DNA of 64,000 nucleotides from the NCBI GenBank assembly GCA_002371675.1, contig DFGE01000002.1:75764-139763 (forward strand), read 5' to 3'. The stretch comes from Clostridiales bacterium UBA3758 (GTDB lineage Bacteria; Bacillota; Clostridia; Oscillospirales; Oscillospiraceae). The translations under genes were made by a program, and so were the position numbers. Below, piece after piece: positions 1-7,235 of the stretch. Below the pieces are notes generated by a model. That model was not told the origin of the DNA, did no database searches, and saw only the letters and a list, made by a program, of their open reading frames with translations. How positions within the stretch are numbered: position 1 is the stretch's first letter; the number at the start of each line of letters is the position of its first letter.

Positions 1-186
1 CTCGTGATAATACAGCAGCATGTTGTTGAAGGAGCGCACCAGCGCCTGCTGCTTCTGCTCCGCATTTTGGTAGGTGAGATGCAAAATCTCGTCTCGGGCT
101 TGCGTGATGAGAAGGACGGTGCACGCGCCTACGGCCAGCACCAGCACCAGGCTGCACAGCAAGGATACTTTTTTCCATAGCTTCAT
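1..186 (-). CDS. Sensor histidine kinase, N-terminal fragment (runs off window)
   Basis: Only the first 62 codons are in the window. They start MKLWKKVSLL and show one membrane helix (about residues 7-28), followed by a hydrophilic stretch rich in Gln and Glu, as expected for the start of a membrane sensor kinase. The ATG overlaps the stop of the response regulator gene (ATGA, 183-186), so the two are translationally coupled, which is the usual layout of a two-component operon. No kinase motif is visible because the gene continues to the left. The assignment rests on position and topology only. Confidence 0.6.
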   Translation of the reverse strand, partial: MKLWKKVSLLCSLVLVLAVGACTVLLITQARDEILHLTYQNAEQKQQALVRSFNNMLLYYHE

Positions 187-854
187 TTCCGCCGTTCCTC
201 CAGCCGGTAGCCGGTTTTGGAGATCGTGCGAATCTCGTCACTGAGCCCCAGCTTTTTCCGCAGGTTCGCCACACGCACATCCACCGTGCGAATGTCTCCG
301 AAATAATCCTCGCCCCAGATCTCGTTCAGGATGCGCTCCCGGGAAACGGTGCGGTTTTTGTTCTTCATCAGCACCGCGAATACGTCAAATTCCAGCGGCG
401 GCAGGTCAATGAGCTCTCCGGCACGGGTCAGCGTGCGGTTTTCCGCGTCCAGGGTAAAGTCCTGGAAGCGGTAGACCTGATTGAGTCTCCCGGTGCGGGA
501 GAGCACCTTCTCAATCCGCACCAGCAATGTCACGATCTCGAAGGGCTTAACGATGTAATCCTCCGCGCCTTCCTTGAGCCCACGCACCTCGGATTCGCTG
601 TCGGTCTTGGCTGTCATGTAGATGACGGGGATATTATATTTCTCCATTAGCGCAAAGAGCTGGAAGCCGTCCATCCCCGGCAGCATGATGTCCAGCAGTG
701 CCAGGTCAAAGGAATGATCCTGTTCCAAAGACGCGGCGGCTATTGCCCCGTCGTCAAAAGCGACGACTTCATAACCCACGGTGCGCAGGTTCAAAGCCAC
801 CGCGTCCGCGATGGCGTGGTCGTCCTCTACCAGTAAGATTCGATTCGCAGCCAT
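183..854 (-). CDS. OmpR/PhoB-family two-component response regulator
   Basis: This 223-residue protein has an N-terminal receiver domain with the acidic pair D11/D12, phospho-acceptor D55 (in LLDIMLPG), T81 and K103 (in VKPF). A C-terminal winged-helix domain (about 130-220) contains the typical RTVDVRVANLRKKLG and SKTGYRL segments. It should bind DNA after phosphorylation by the kinase encoded next to it. The start at 854 is preferred over an upstream ATG at 881 because GGAGGG lies 7 nt before it and the receiver begins immediately. The winged helix is of the same type as the receiver-less proteins at 2636 and 16192, but the sequences are not close. Confidence 0.93.
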   Translation of the reverse strand: MAANRILLVEDDHAIADAVALNLRTVGYEVVAFDDGAIAAASLEQDHSFDLALLDIMLPGMDGFQLFALMEKYNIPVIYMTAKTDSESEVRGLKEGAEDYIVKPFEIVTLLVRIEKVLSRTGRLNQVYRFQDFTLDAENRTLTRAGELIDLPPLEFDVFAVLMKNKNRTVSRERILNEIWGEDYFGDIRTVDVRVANLRKKLGLSDEIRTISKTGYRLEERRK

Positions 855-861
855 AAACAAT

Positions 862-900
862 CCCTCCGATCCATGCTGCATTGTACCATAGATCGGAGGG
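862..900 (-). promoter_or_regulatory. 10-bp perfect inverted repeat around the response regulator ribosome site
   Basis: CCCTCCGATC (862-871) and GATCGGAGGG (891-900) are perfect inverted copies 19 nt apart. The arm nearer the gene contains the Shine-Dalgarno GGAGGG of the response regulator. If transcription starts upstream of 900, the RNA could fold and hide the ribosome site. If it starts inside, the repeat could be an operator. A possible minus-strand -10 (TACAAT, 880-885) lies in the spacer, but no good -35 is seen. Confidence 0.4.
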
Positions 901-927
901 AAAAAGTTTACCGAAATATTACTGTTA

Positions 928-1090
928 ATACTAATATCTGATAAGAGAGTTCACAAGATTTCCGAGGGGAATTTGTGTCAGGCAAGGCGCTTCCCGCAGA
1001 GCATAATGGAGATATATGGTCAAGGGAAGCAACGAAGCATGGCGCAAATTCTCCCGGAAAGATGTGAACTTTTCTATCAGACATTAGTAT
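928..1090. repeat. 163-bp imperfect palindrome, MITE-like
   Basis: The terminal arms 928-955 and 1063-1090 match as inverted repeats at 24 of 28 positions, beginning ATACTAAT. Complementarity continues inward (TTTCCG, GAATTTG and GCTTCCC blocks pair), so nearly the whole segment can fold into one long hairpin. There is no convincing coding frame. The inner sequence CAAATTCTCCCGG resembles that of the element at 37138-37296, which suggests a family. It fills most of the gene-free stretch 855-1309; the remainder holds the promoter of module A. Confidence 0.6.
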
Positions 1091-1246
1091 AATATCGACC
1101 ATTCCCGATTGATTCCGTCAAGAGTAATTCTGCGAGATATTCAAAGCTTCATTGAAGATATACTCACGCAATCTTGCTAACAACTGCTATAATTCTTGAC
1201 AGGGAACCCGGTATTTCTTTATCCGAAAAAGATTTTTCGTTTTTTC

Positions 1247-1273
1247 GTGACCGAATGCGGTTTTATTCGTAAT
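1247..1273 (+). promoter_or_regulatory. Candidate ECF-type promoter of module A
   Basis: GTGAC (1247-1251), a 16-nt spacer, then CGTAAT (1268-1273). This matches the spacing and sequence of GTAAC-16-CGTCTA before the closely related sigma gene of module I and GTAAC-16-CGTTAT before module J. The leaders of A and I also share GAGAGCTCT just before the ribosome site. It is probably autoregulated by the sigma factor it drives. Confidence 0.5.
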
Positions 1274-1309
1274 ATTCTGTAGAGAGCTCTTGAAACAAGG
1301 AGGATCAGC

Positions 1310-1867
1310 ATGGAAGATGCAGCGATTGTTGATCTGTACTGGCAGCGTTCCGATCAGGCCATATCGGAAACGGATCGTAAGTACGGCAAGTATTGTCACA
1401 CCATAGCGTACAATATTTGCGCAAATAACGAAGATGCGGAGGAATGCGTGAATGATACATGGTTTAGTGCGTGGAATATGATGCCGGACAAGCGGCCTGC
1501 TATTCTCTCTACCTTCCTAGGATATATTACGCGCAATTTCGCCCTTGACCGCTTCAAGGCAAAAAACGCGCAAAAGCGCGGCGGCGGGGAAACCCCTCTT
1601 GCTCTGGAGGAACTGGAAAACTGTATTCCCTCACTCGCAAATGTGGAGCAGTGCTACGAGGAAAAAGAGCTGGAAGCAGCAATTGACAGATTTGTGAGCA
1701 CACTGTCCCAAGCAGACCGCAGAATGTTTATCGCCCGCTATTGGTTCCTTGCTTCCATTTCCGAAATATCCGAAAAGATGGGATACAGTCAAAGCAAAAC
1801 AAAAATGACGCTTTTCCGAACGAGGAACAAGCTTCGTATGTACTTAGAGGAGGAAGGCTTATGTTAG
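1310..1867 (+). CDS. ECF RNA polymerase sigma factor (module A)
   Basis: A 185-residue sigma-70-family protein with region 2 (about residues 15-90, including NEDAEECVNDTW) and region 4 (about 125-180, helix-turn-helix around ISEISEKMGYSQSKTKMTL). It directs RNA polymerase to a small regulon and is probably held inactive by the membrane protein encoded next to it. The start is fixed by AAGGAGG (1297-1303) seven nucleotides upstream. It is very similar to the sigma of module I (shared DLYWQRSDQAISETDRKYG) and belongs to the same subtype as those of F and D. The stop overlaps the next start by 7 nt, so the pair is coupled. Confidence 0.93.
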   Translation: MEDAAIVDLYWQRSDQAISETDRKYGKYCHTIAYNICANNEDAEECVNDTWFSAWNMMPDKRPAILSTFLGYITRNFALDRFKAKNAQKRGGGETPLALEELENCIPSLANVEQCYEEKELEAAIDRFVSTLSQADRRMFIARYWFLASISEISEKMGYSQSKTKMTLFRTRNKLRMYLEEEGLC

Positions 1868-2643
1868 ATTCTTTTGCTTTGCTAAGTGCCATGCGTGGGA
1901 TTCGTGACGAATATGTTCTCGATACGATGGATGTTTTGGAGTATTCAGGAGAGCAGCATACACCGCGCCGGATCAACCGCAAGCTTTTCTCTTCGCTCCT
2001 GGTAGCAGCGATCTTGATCTCACTCTTTACCATGACCGCTTATGCGATCTCTTGGAGTCTTCGCGGCACCGCAACCCACAGCATGCCGGAAACAGGAGAA
2101 TACACAAGCCTTTCTCAACTGCCGAAAGTAGAACGTACCGTTCGTTATCCTATTACTGTCCCGGACTCTTTCTCTAACGGCTATCGTTTTTCTCAGCTCC
2201 GCGTTGACGGCATGGCAGATTATGATGATAACGGTGATATGCTGCGGGAATACTACGTGGTCAATGTCACCTATACCAAGCCCAGCACCGGTATCGTGTG
2301 GCTCAATATTGCTCCGCTTCACGAAGCCTCTGCAGATCAGGCAGTTCAGGGGGCGGACATTCGCCAGATTGAGGGAATCCCTGTGAGTTTCCGCCTGGAC
2401 ACCTACAAGTTCGTACCGGACGATTATGAAAAAACAGAGGAAGACAGCGCTTCCGAAACTGGAGGACGCTTCTTTGTGACCTATGGCGCAGATGAAATCT
2501 CGGTAACGGAGATTGCATTCGTCAGCTTTGATATGAACAATGCCCGCTATACGCTGATGGTTTATGACGCCACCCAGGATGATCTCGAAATGTTAGGGCA
2601 ACTGGCCAGCGAACTGATTGCTTCCGGGATAAAACATGATTAA
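1861..2643 (+). CDS. Single-pass membrane anti-sigma-like protein (module A)
   Basis: 260 residues: a short cytoplasmic part (1-42), one membrane helix (about 43-64, ending in the family hallmark TAYA) and an extracytoplasmic domain to the end. The C-terminus (TLMVYDATQDDLEMLGQLA) resembles DUF4367-type domains seen in presumed anti-sigma proteins. The likely role is to bind the sigma at the membrane and respond to an external signal. No zinc-finger motif is present. The start at 1861 overlaps the sigma stop and is supported by GGAGGAAGG just upstream; a longer upstream frame merely overlaps the sigma gene. Function is inferred from position and topology. Confidence 0.75.
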   Translation: MLDSFALLSAMRGIRDEYVLDTMDVLEYSGEQHTPRRINRKLFSSLLVAAILISLFTMTAYAISWSLRGTATHSMPETGEYTSLSQLPKVERTVRYPITVPDSFSNGYRFSQLRVDGMADYDDNGDMLREYYVVNVTYTKPSTGIVWLNIAPLHEASADQAVQGADIRQIEGIPVSFRLDTYKFVPDDYEKTEEDSASETGGRFFVTYGADEISVTEIAFVSFDMNNARYTLMVYDATQDDLEMLGQLASELIASGIKHD

Positions 2644-2941
2644 GTTTTTTTCTTTCCAGGGATTGGAGCTATATTCCAAAGTCCACCGGTGTTTCCTAAA
2701 CGGGCAAGCGATAAAGCTAACCAATACGGAGTTCTCTATTTTGAAAATACTCTTAGAGAACAAAGGCCAGACCGTCAACACCAAAGACTTTGCCAGAAGG
2801 ATCTGGCCGGACGAGACTTTTGTTGATTGCAAGAATGCGATTTCTGTTCATGTACATCACATAAGGAGGAAATTGAACGATACTCAAAAGCCCTACAAAT
2901 ATATCAAAACAACTTGGGGCGCAGGCTACATTCTTGAATAG
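2636..2941 (+). CDS. Stand-alone winged-helix DNA-binding protein (OmpR-type, no receiver)
   Basis: 101 residues that cover only the trans_reg_C winged helix: LTNTEFSILKILLENKGQ, then the recognition helix AISVHVHHIRRKLND and the wing TTWGAGYILE. The phospho-receiver normally found before it is absent, and the start overlaps the anti-sigma gene by 8 nt, so it is a designed short protein rather than a fragment at a break. It probably gives module A a second DNA-binding output. The chimeric remnant at 16192 carries the first half of the same domain (LTNTEFAILRFLMENK), so a sister copy once existed there. Confidence 0.85.
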   Translation: MIKFFSFQGLELYSKVHRCFLNGQAIKLTNTEFSILKILLENKGQTVNTKDFARRIWPDETFVDCKNAISVHVHHIRRKLNDTQKPYKYIKTTWGAGYILE

Positions 2942-2955
2942 AAAAGGAGAAGAAC

Positions 2956-5103
2956 ATGCTTAAGAAGGCGATTCTATGCCTATTGGTCTTTGCGTCGCTG
3001 CTTTCATTTACCGCCTGTGGCAGCAAACCCAAGGCAGAAACGGAGCCGGAAAAACTAGGGTATATCCTTACCAACTACTCCCTTCTGCCGGACAGCATCA
3101 CAAATATTCCCTGCTGCTTCCTGGACAATGACAAAATCATCCTGTGCTGTTGGGAGGAAAGAGAGGATGCCACGGTGTCTTATGCGGCGACGCTCCAAGC
3201 AGACGGCACCGATTTTCAAAAGCTGCCCCTGGACTTGCCGGAGAACGCAATCATGCTGACTCTGGCCTCTGACGGTCAAGGCGGTTTGTGGGCAGTACAT
3301 ATGATCCCGAACGGAGACGAGGACACACCTGCAAACTACACGCTCTGTCATTTTGAGGCAGACGGCAGCTTGGCAGACACGATCCCGCTGAATGAGCTTA
3401 TGGAAGAAAGCGGCTCCTTGCGCTTTGCAAGTGACCGCATCTTCCTGAACCGGGACAAAGATGGGAATCTCTGTGTAACCGTAAAGTCCAGCGGCGCCTA
3501 TTGCTACCTGTTCGACAGAAGCGGAAACTATTTGTTTTCCCTCACCGATCCCTGGAACCCGGAGGCCATTATCTCAAAAGCAGATGGCCAGCTTACTGTT
3601 TTTGACACTGTGGGAGACGGGAACTATCATCTTCTTCCGATCAACATGGAAGCAAAAGCCTTTGAGTACGAGGCAAGAGTTGACCTGGGTGCTGTCAGCA
3701 GCGTATTCAGCGGAGGCGAAAGCAGCGACTATTATTTCTATGATTTTGCTGAGTTTTTTACGGTCGATCCTGCTTCCGGAGAAAAAAAGCCGCTTTTCAA
3801 CTGGTCAAATCTTGGCCTTGCCAGCGGAGACGCCCATGTGTGCCCCCTGCCGGATGGGAAGTTTGCAGTCATTGCCGGTACCTTCAGCCAGACGCAGCAG
3901 CTCCGTTATGAGTTCTGCATTGTGGAGCCTGGAATTGACGACCGCACTGTGCTGACAATGTTCAGCCTACAGCCGGAAAGCTCCATTCTGGAGGCTATCG
4001 CCCTGTTTAATAAGAGCAACGACGAGTACCGGATCGAGCTCACCAGCGTGTTTTCCATGAGCCAGGATGTACCCTCAGATGAATGGAATAACGCGATCCA
4101 AAAGTTTTCCGTTGAGCTGATTGCAGGAGAAATACCGGATATTCTGGATTTGAACAATCTTCCGGTGGAGGCCCTGTCCAGTTCAGGCTACTTGGTCGAT
4201 CTTTACCCCTATTTTAATAACGACCCTGCCATTCACATGGAAGACTATTACGACAATGTCTTTACGGCGCTGAGCATCCACGGAAAGCTGCCTTTTCTCA
4301 CCAGCAGCGTGCAGATCCTGACCATGTTTGCGGATGAAAATGCGGTTGGGACAAAGCGGGGCTGGACAGTAGAAGAATACGCTGCTCTCAAAAACAACGG
4401 GGATATTATAGTTTCCGGCCTTGATCCCATGCAGTTTTTGGAAATGCTGCTTGCCGCCGATTCTCAGTTTGTAAACTGGGAGACCGGCGAATGCCGCTTT
4501 GACAGCGAAGATTTTGTACGACTGTTAGAGCTGTGCAAGAGTATGTTGGAAAGCGAGGCCAGCACGCAATTACTTTCTTCGGACAGCCAGGCAAATTGCA
4601 GATATGCGCCGCTGGCCTCGGTGGTCTTTGTGGCGGAGTACAACTACAGCTTGGGACGGAACGCAAACCCGATTGGTTTTCCCAACGAGAGCGGAGACGT
4701 GATGCACATTCTGATCCCAGCAAACAAGATCGGCATTACAACGGCTTGTGAACACACAGACGGCGCATGGGCCTTTGCCCGCAGTTTCCTGGAGCCGACC
4801 CTGCAGGAAAGCGGCTGGTTCTTTCCCTATCTCAAGAGTTCCTTTGAAAAGATTGCAGCTGCCGCAGTAAAAGGAAACACCATCTGGAGCGGCGGAATGT
4901 ACAACGGTGACATTACGGAGCAGGATTTGGCTCTTGCAAGAGAAATCCTGGGCTCTGCCCTGTATTGCAGAAACGGGGACGCCGGGCTGACAGAGATTAT
5001 TTTGGATTGTGTACAGGATTATTTTTATGGTGATCGAAGCGCCCTGGAAGTTGCTGCCCTCATTCAGCAAAAAGCCACAATCTATGTGAGCGAACATAAA
5101 TAG
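2956..5103 (+). CDS. Propeller-SBP lipoprotein (module A)
   Basis: 715 residues. A signal peptide with lipobox (Cys21) implies anchoring on the outer face of the membrane. Residues about 40-330 are beta-rich and propeller-like and end at PLFNWSNLGL. From about 335 a solute-binding-protein-like domain follows (ILEAIALFNKSNDEYRIEL, IPDILDLNNLP, CRFDSEDF) and closes with the family tail IQQKATIYVSEHK. No permease is encoded with it, so a sensory role for the sigma/anti-sigma pair is more likely than transport. It is preceded by AAAAGGAG. It is more divergent than the B, C2 and I copies. Confidence 0.82.
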   Translation: MLKKAILCLLVFASLLSFTACGSKPKAETEPEKLGYILTNYSLLPDSITNIPCCFLDNDKIILCCWEEREDATVSYAATLQADGTDFQKLPLDLPENAIMLTLASDGQGGLWAVHMIPNGDEDTPANYTLCHFEADGSLADTIPLNELMEESGSLRFASDRIFLNRDKDGNLCVTVKSSGAYCYLFDRSGNYLFSLTDPWNPEAIISKADGQLTVFDTVGDGNYHLLPINMEAKAFEYEARVDLGAVSSVFSGGESSDYYFYDFAEFFTVDPASGEKKPLFNWSNLGLASGDAHVCPLPDGKFAVIAGTFSQTQQLRYEFCIVEPGIDDRTVLTMFSLQPESSILEAIALFNKSNDEYRIELTSVFSMSQDVPSDEWNNAIQKFSVELIAGEIPDILDLNNLPVEALSSSGYLVDLYPYFNNDPAIHMEDYYDNVFTALSIHGKLPFLTSSVQILTMFADENAVGTKRGWTVEEYAALKNNGDIIVSGLDPMQFLEMLLAADSQFVNWETGECRFDSEDFVRLLELCKSMLESEASTQLLSSDSQANCRYAPLASVVFVAEYNYSLGRNANPIGFPNESGDVMHILIPANKIGITTACEHTDGAWAFARSFLEPTLQESGWFFPYLKSSFEKIAAAAVKGNTIWSGGMYNGDITEQDLALAREILGSALYCRNGDAGLTEIILDCVQDYFYGDRSALEVAALIQQKATIYVSEHK

Positions 5104-5121
5104 AAAAGGAGAACATACACG

Positions 5122-5670
5122 ATGATGAGGAACACATGGAAGAAAGGGCCCGGCGGTATTCTTGCCTTGATCTTGATTTGCGCCCTTATGCTTTCCGGCT
5201 GCGGAGGCAAAGAAAGTACAGCCCCACAAGCCACGACACCGAGTTCTGAAACAGTGGGAACCGAAGAGGCGCAGCCGGCAGAGAACTCCGCCCCGGAAAG
5301 CGCTTCTCCCGCCCCCGGAACCCTGCTTGAGAGCGGTAGCGGATTGAATGAATACTATTATGCAAATGTGTCCTATTTTGGGATTGCCTCTGATGTGACA
5401 GATTCCTCTTTTGTGCTCGGTAAAGACGCCATGGCCTTTCATGGCTCTGAGCCGGTTCTTGGGCAAGTTGTGATCCATTACAGCGAGAATACGGCTGTAA
5501 AAACTGCGGTACTCCGGGGCGATACCTATGAGATCTATGCAGCCTCCCTGGACGATCTGAAAAAGTACGGTGGAGACACCGCCTACATGTTTGACATCGT
5601 ATTGGAAGACCCCGATGCGGAAGAGCTGTGGGCAACGGAAATCCGTATTTCCCAGAGAGTTACTGATTAA
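5122..5670 (+). CDS. Small lipoprotein of unknown function (module A)
   Basis: 182 residues with a lipoprotein signal peptide (Cys27, LSGC), a Pro/Ser/Thr/Ala/Glu-rich linker (about 30-72) and a compact domain of about 110 residues (VSYFGIASDVTDSSFVLG onward). I do not recognise the domain. It is the last gene of the operon, 18 nt after the propeller-SBP gene with its own AAAAGGAG, so it is probably a surface partner of the same circuit. A strong hairpin terminator follows. Confidence 0.75.
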   Translation: MMRNTWKKGPGGILALILICALMLSGCGGKESTAPQATTPSSETVGTEEAQPAENSAPESASPAPGTLLESGSGLNEYYYANVSYFGIASDVTDSSFVLGKDAMAFHGSEPVLGQVVIHYSENTAVKTAVLRGDTYEIYAASLDDLKKYGGDTAYMFDIVLEDPDAEELWATEIRISQRVTD

Positions 5671-5685
5671 GATACGAAATAAGCA

Positions 5686-5719
5686 CACAAGCGGGAGCGA
5701 TTCGTCGCTCCCGCTTGTG
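5686..5719. terminator. Bidirectional terminator between modules A and B
   Basis: A perfect 15-bp stem with TTCG loop (arms 5686-5700 and 5705-5719) sits between convergent genes. Its core is the same as that of the hairpin at 9452-9481 between modules B and C. Confidence 0.8.
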
Positions 5720-5721
5720 CT

Positions 5722-6549
5722 TTAGCCTCGGCCTACGTTGATGATGCCGATGTTGTAATCCGGGTCGTATTCCACTTCCTCATCCAGGATCCGGACCTCC
5801 AGATTCTGCGCAATCTTCTCCAGCGTTTCCATGTCGAGACAGCCGCCGACACGGATCATGTAGCCGTGCTCCGGACTGAACAACAGCACATAGTTGTCGT
5901 CGCCGCCTGCCCCGTCATTCCAGTGTGGATTATGATTGATTATCTTCGTGACCTCATACTCGCCCCAGGTCGTCTCCTCCACGATCTCGCTCTGGTACAT
6001 CATCACGAGCTGAAAACCGGGAACGGCATAAAAAACATCGACGTTGTAAAGAATTTGCCCGCATGCGGAATCGCCTTCATCATGGTAGAACTGGAACCAG
6101 CCCTCCGTCCCCCAGCCCTGCTCGCCCCAGCCGCGGCCCTCTGTTGGCAGCCAGCCCGGTTTGATCTCCACGTAGTGCGGCACTGCCTCGCAGTCGTAGG
6201 TAAAGACGAGGTTCGCGCCGGGGTATTGCAGATTCTGGATGTCCGTGATATTGCCCTCGCTGTCTCGTTCGATCCACTCCCCGTGCACGGTGACTTCTTC
6301 CGGTATATGATTCTTGTTCAGCTTGAAAAGCCCCAGTGCGTAGGCGGTCACGGTCAGAAGCGACACCAGTACCGCGGCAATGATCGCAATACTCAGAGCT
6401 TGTCTCATGGCAAAGTGTTTCCGTCGCTGATCGTCCTTGATCTGCGCCAACACCCGCCGCTGGATCTTTGCCGTCATTTCATTGTATTCGCCCAACTCAA
6501 TGCTCTCGTCAAAGCATTCGCTCGCCAGATCAGCAAGAACCATCTTCAC
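5722..6549 (-). CDS. Single-pass membrane anti-sigma-like protein (module B)
   Basis: 275 residues from a GTG start (an ATG two codons later is possible). The cytoplasmic part is 1-50, the membrane helix about 51-73 with the hallmark TVTAYALG, and the ectodomain 74-275 ends in a DUF4367-like segment (GYMIRVGGCLDMETLEKIAQ). The ectodomain resembles that of module I (an ETWG-E/D-V segment, then a LFSPEHGYMI or LFHPVEGWII segment). It overlaps the sigma gene upstream by 20 nt, so expression is coupled. It probably sequesters that sigma; the signal may come from the divergently encoded lipoprotein. Confidence 0.75.
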   Translation of the reverse strand: MKMVLADLASECFDESIELGEYNEMTAKIQRRVLAQIKDDQRRKHFAMRQALSIAIIAAVLVSLLTVTAYALGLFKLNKNHIPEEVTVHGEWIERDSEGNITDIQNLQYPGANLVFTYDCEAVPHYVEIKPGWLPTEGRGWGEQGWGTEGWFQFYHDEGDSACGQILYNVDVFYAVPGFQLVMMYQSEIVEETTWGEYEVTKIINHNPHWNDGAGGDDNYVLLFSPEHGYMIRVGGCLDMETLEKIAQNLEVRILDEEVEYDPDYNIGIINVGRG

Positions 6550-7087
6550 AGCCGTACCCCCTTTCCAAAAGATATTCCTTCAGCTTTTCCCGGCCGCGCA
6601 GGAGCTTGGAGCGCACGGTGGAGGCGTTCAAGTCCAACGCCGCCGCAATCTCTGCGGTCTTCTGGTACAGAAAATAGTGCCGCACGAAAATGCTGTGCTC
6701 CGGCTCCGGAAGGGAGGCTACCGCTTCTCGTGTGAGCTTTTGCAGCTCCTGCTCCAGCAACTCGTCCTCCACATCGGGCACATCAAGAATGAAAAAATCA
6801 TCCTCCAACGGCAGCGCCAGATGATTGCTGCGCAGCTTGTTCTTCGCGGTGTTTCGCGTCACCGCGGCGAGCCAGGCTTTGAGCTTGCCTTCCTCCACGG
6901 CGTCCGCGTTATTCCAGAGCGCGAGGAACACATCGGAGGAGACTTCCTCCACATCTTCCGGCTGCAGCGGCGGGATCGTGATATTGGCCTCGATGGTCTG
7001 CACATATGGCCCGTACTGTGCCATGATCGTATTCAGCGCGCGGCTGTCACCTTTTTTCAGCCGCGACAGCAAAACTGCTTCTGTCAT
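6530..7087 (-). CDS. ECF RNA polymerase sigma factor (module B)
   Basis: 185 residues starting MTEAVLLSRLKKGD. Region 2 contains EDVEEVSSDVFLALW and GKLKAWLAAVTRNTAKNKLR; region 4 ends in the helix-turn-helix TAEIAAALDLNASTVRSKLL. The start at 7087 has GAGGT 8 nt upstream and aligns exactly with the module C sigma, so I reject the longer frame starting at 7144. This subtype (PPLQPEDVEEV) differs from the WQRS subtype of A, F and I. It is divergent from the lipoprotein gene at 7236, with facing ECF-like promoters. Confidence 0.92.
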   Translation of the reverse strand: MTEAVLLSRLKKGDSRALNTIMAQYGPYVQTIEANITIPPLQPEDVEEVSSDVFLALWNNADAVEEGKLKAWLAAVTRNTAKNKLRSNHLALPLEDDFFILDVPDVEDELLEQELQKLTREAVASLPEPEHSIFVRHYFLYQKTAEIAAALDLNASTVRSKLLRGREKLKEYLLERGYGCEDGSC

Positions 7088-7129
7088 GGAAACTACCTCG
7101 TTTTCTGTCTGTTTGGAGTTCTCCATATA

Positions 7130-7190
7130 CAAGAACACAGGCAAAAAGAAAAATGTTGCAGAGCCGCAACTTTTTTGAAAAACCGGTGTT
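7130..7190. promoter_or_regulatory. Facing ECF-like promoters between sigma B and its lipoprotein
   Basis: GTTGC (7155-7159) and GCAAC (7166-7170) form an inverted pair, so each strand carries a GCAAC -35. Plus strand: 15-nt spacer then GTGTTTATA (from 7186). Minus strand: 15-nt spacer then TGTGTTCTT (7131-7139). The symmetry suggests that one sigma drives both the sigma/anti-sigma operon and the lipoprotein. Confidence 0.5.
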
Positions 7191-7235
7191 TATATAGTAG
7201 TGACGACTTCACAGGAATCAACGGAGGTATGATAC

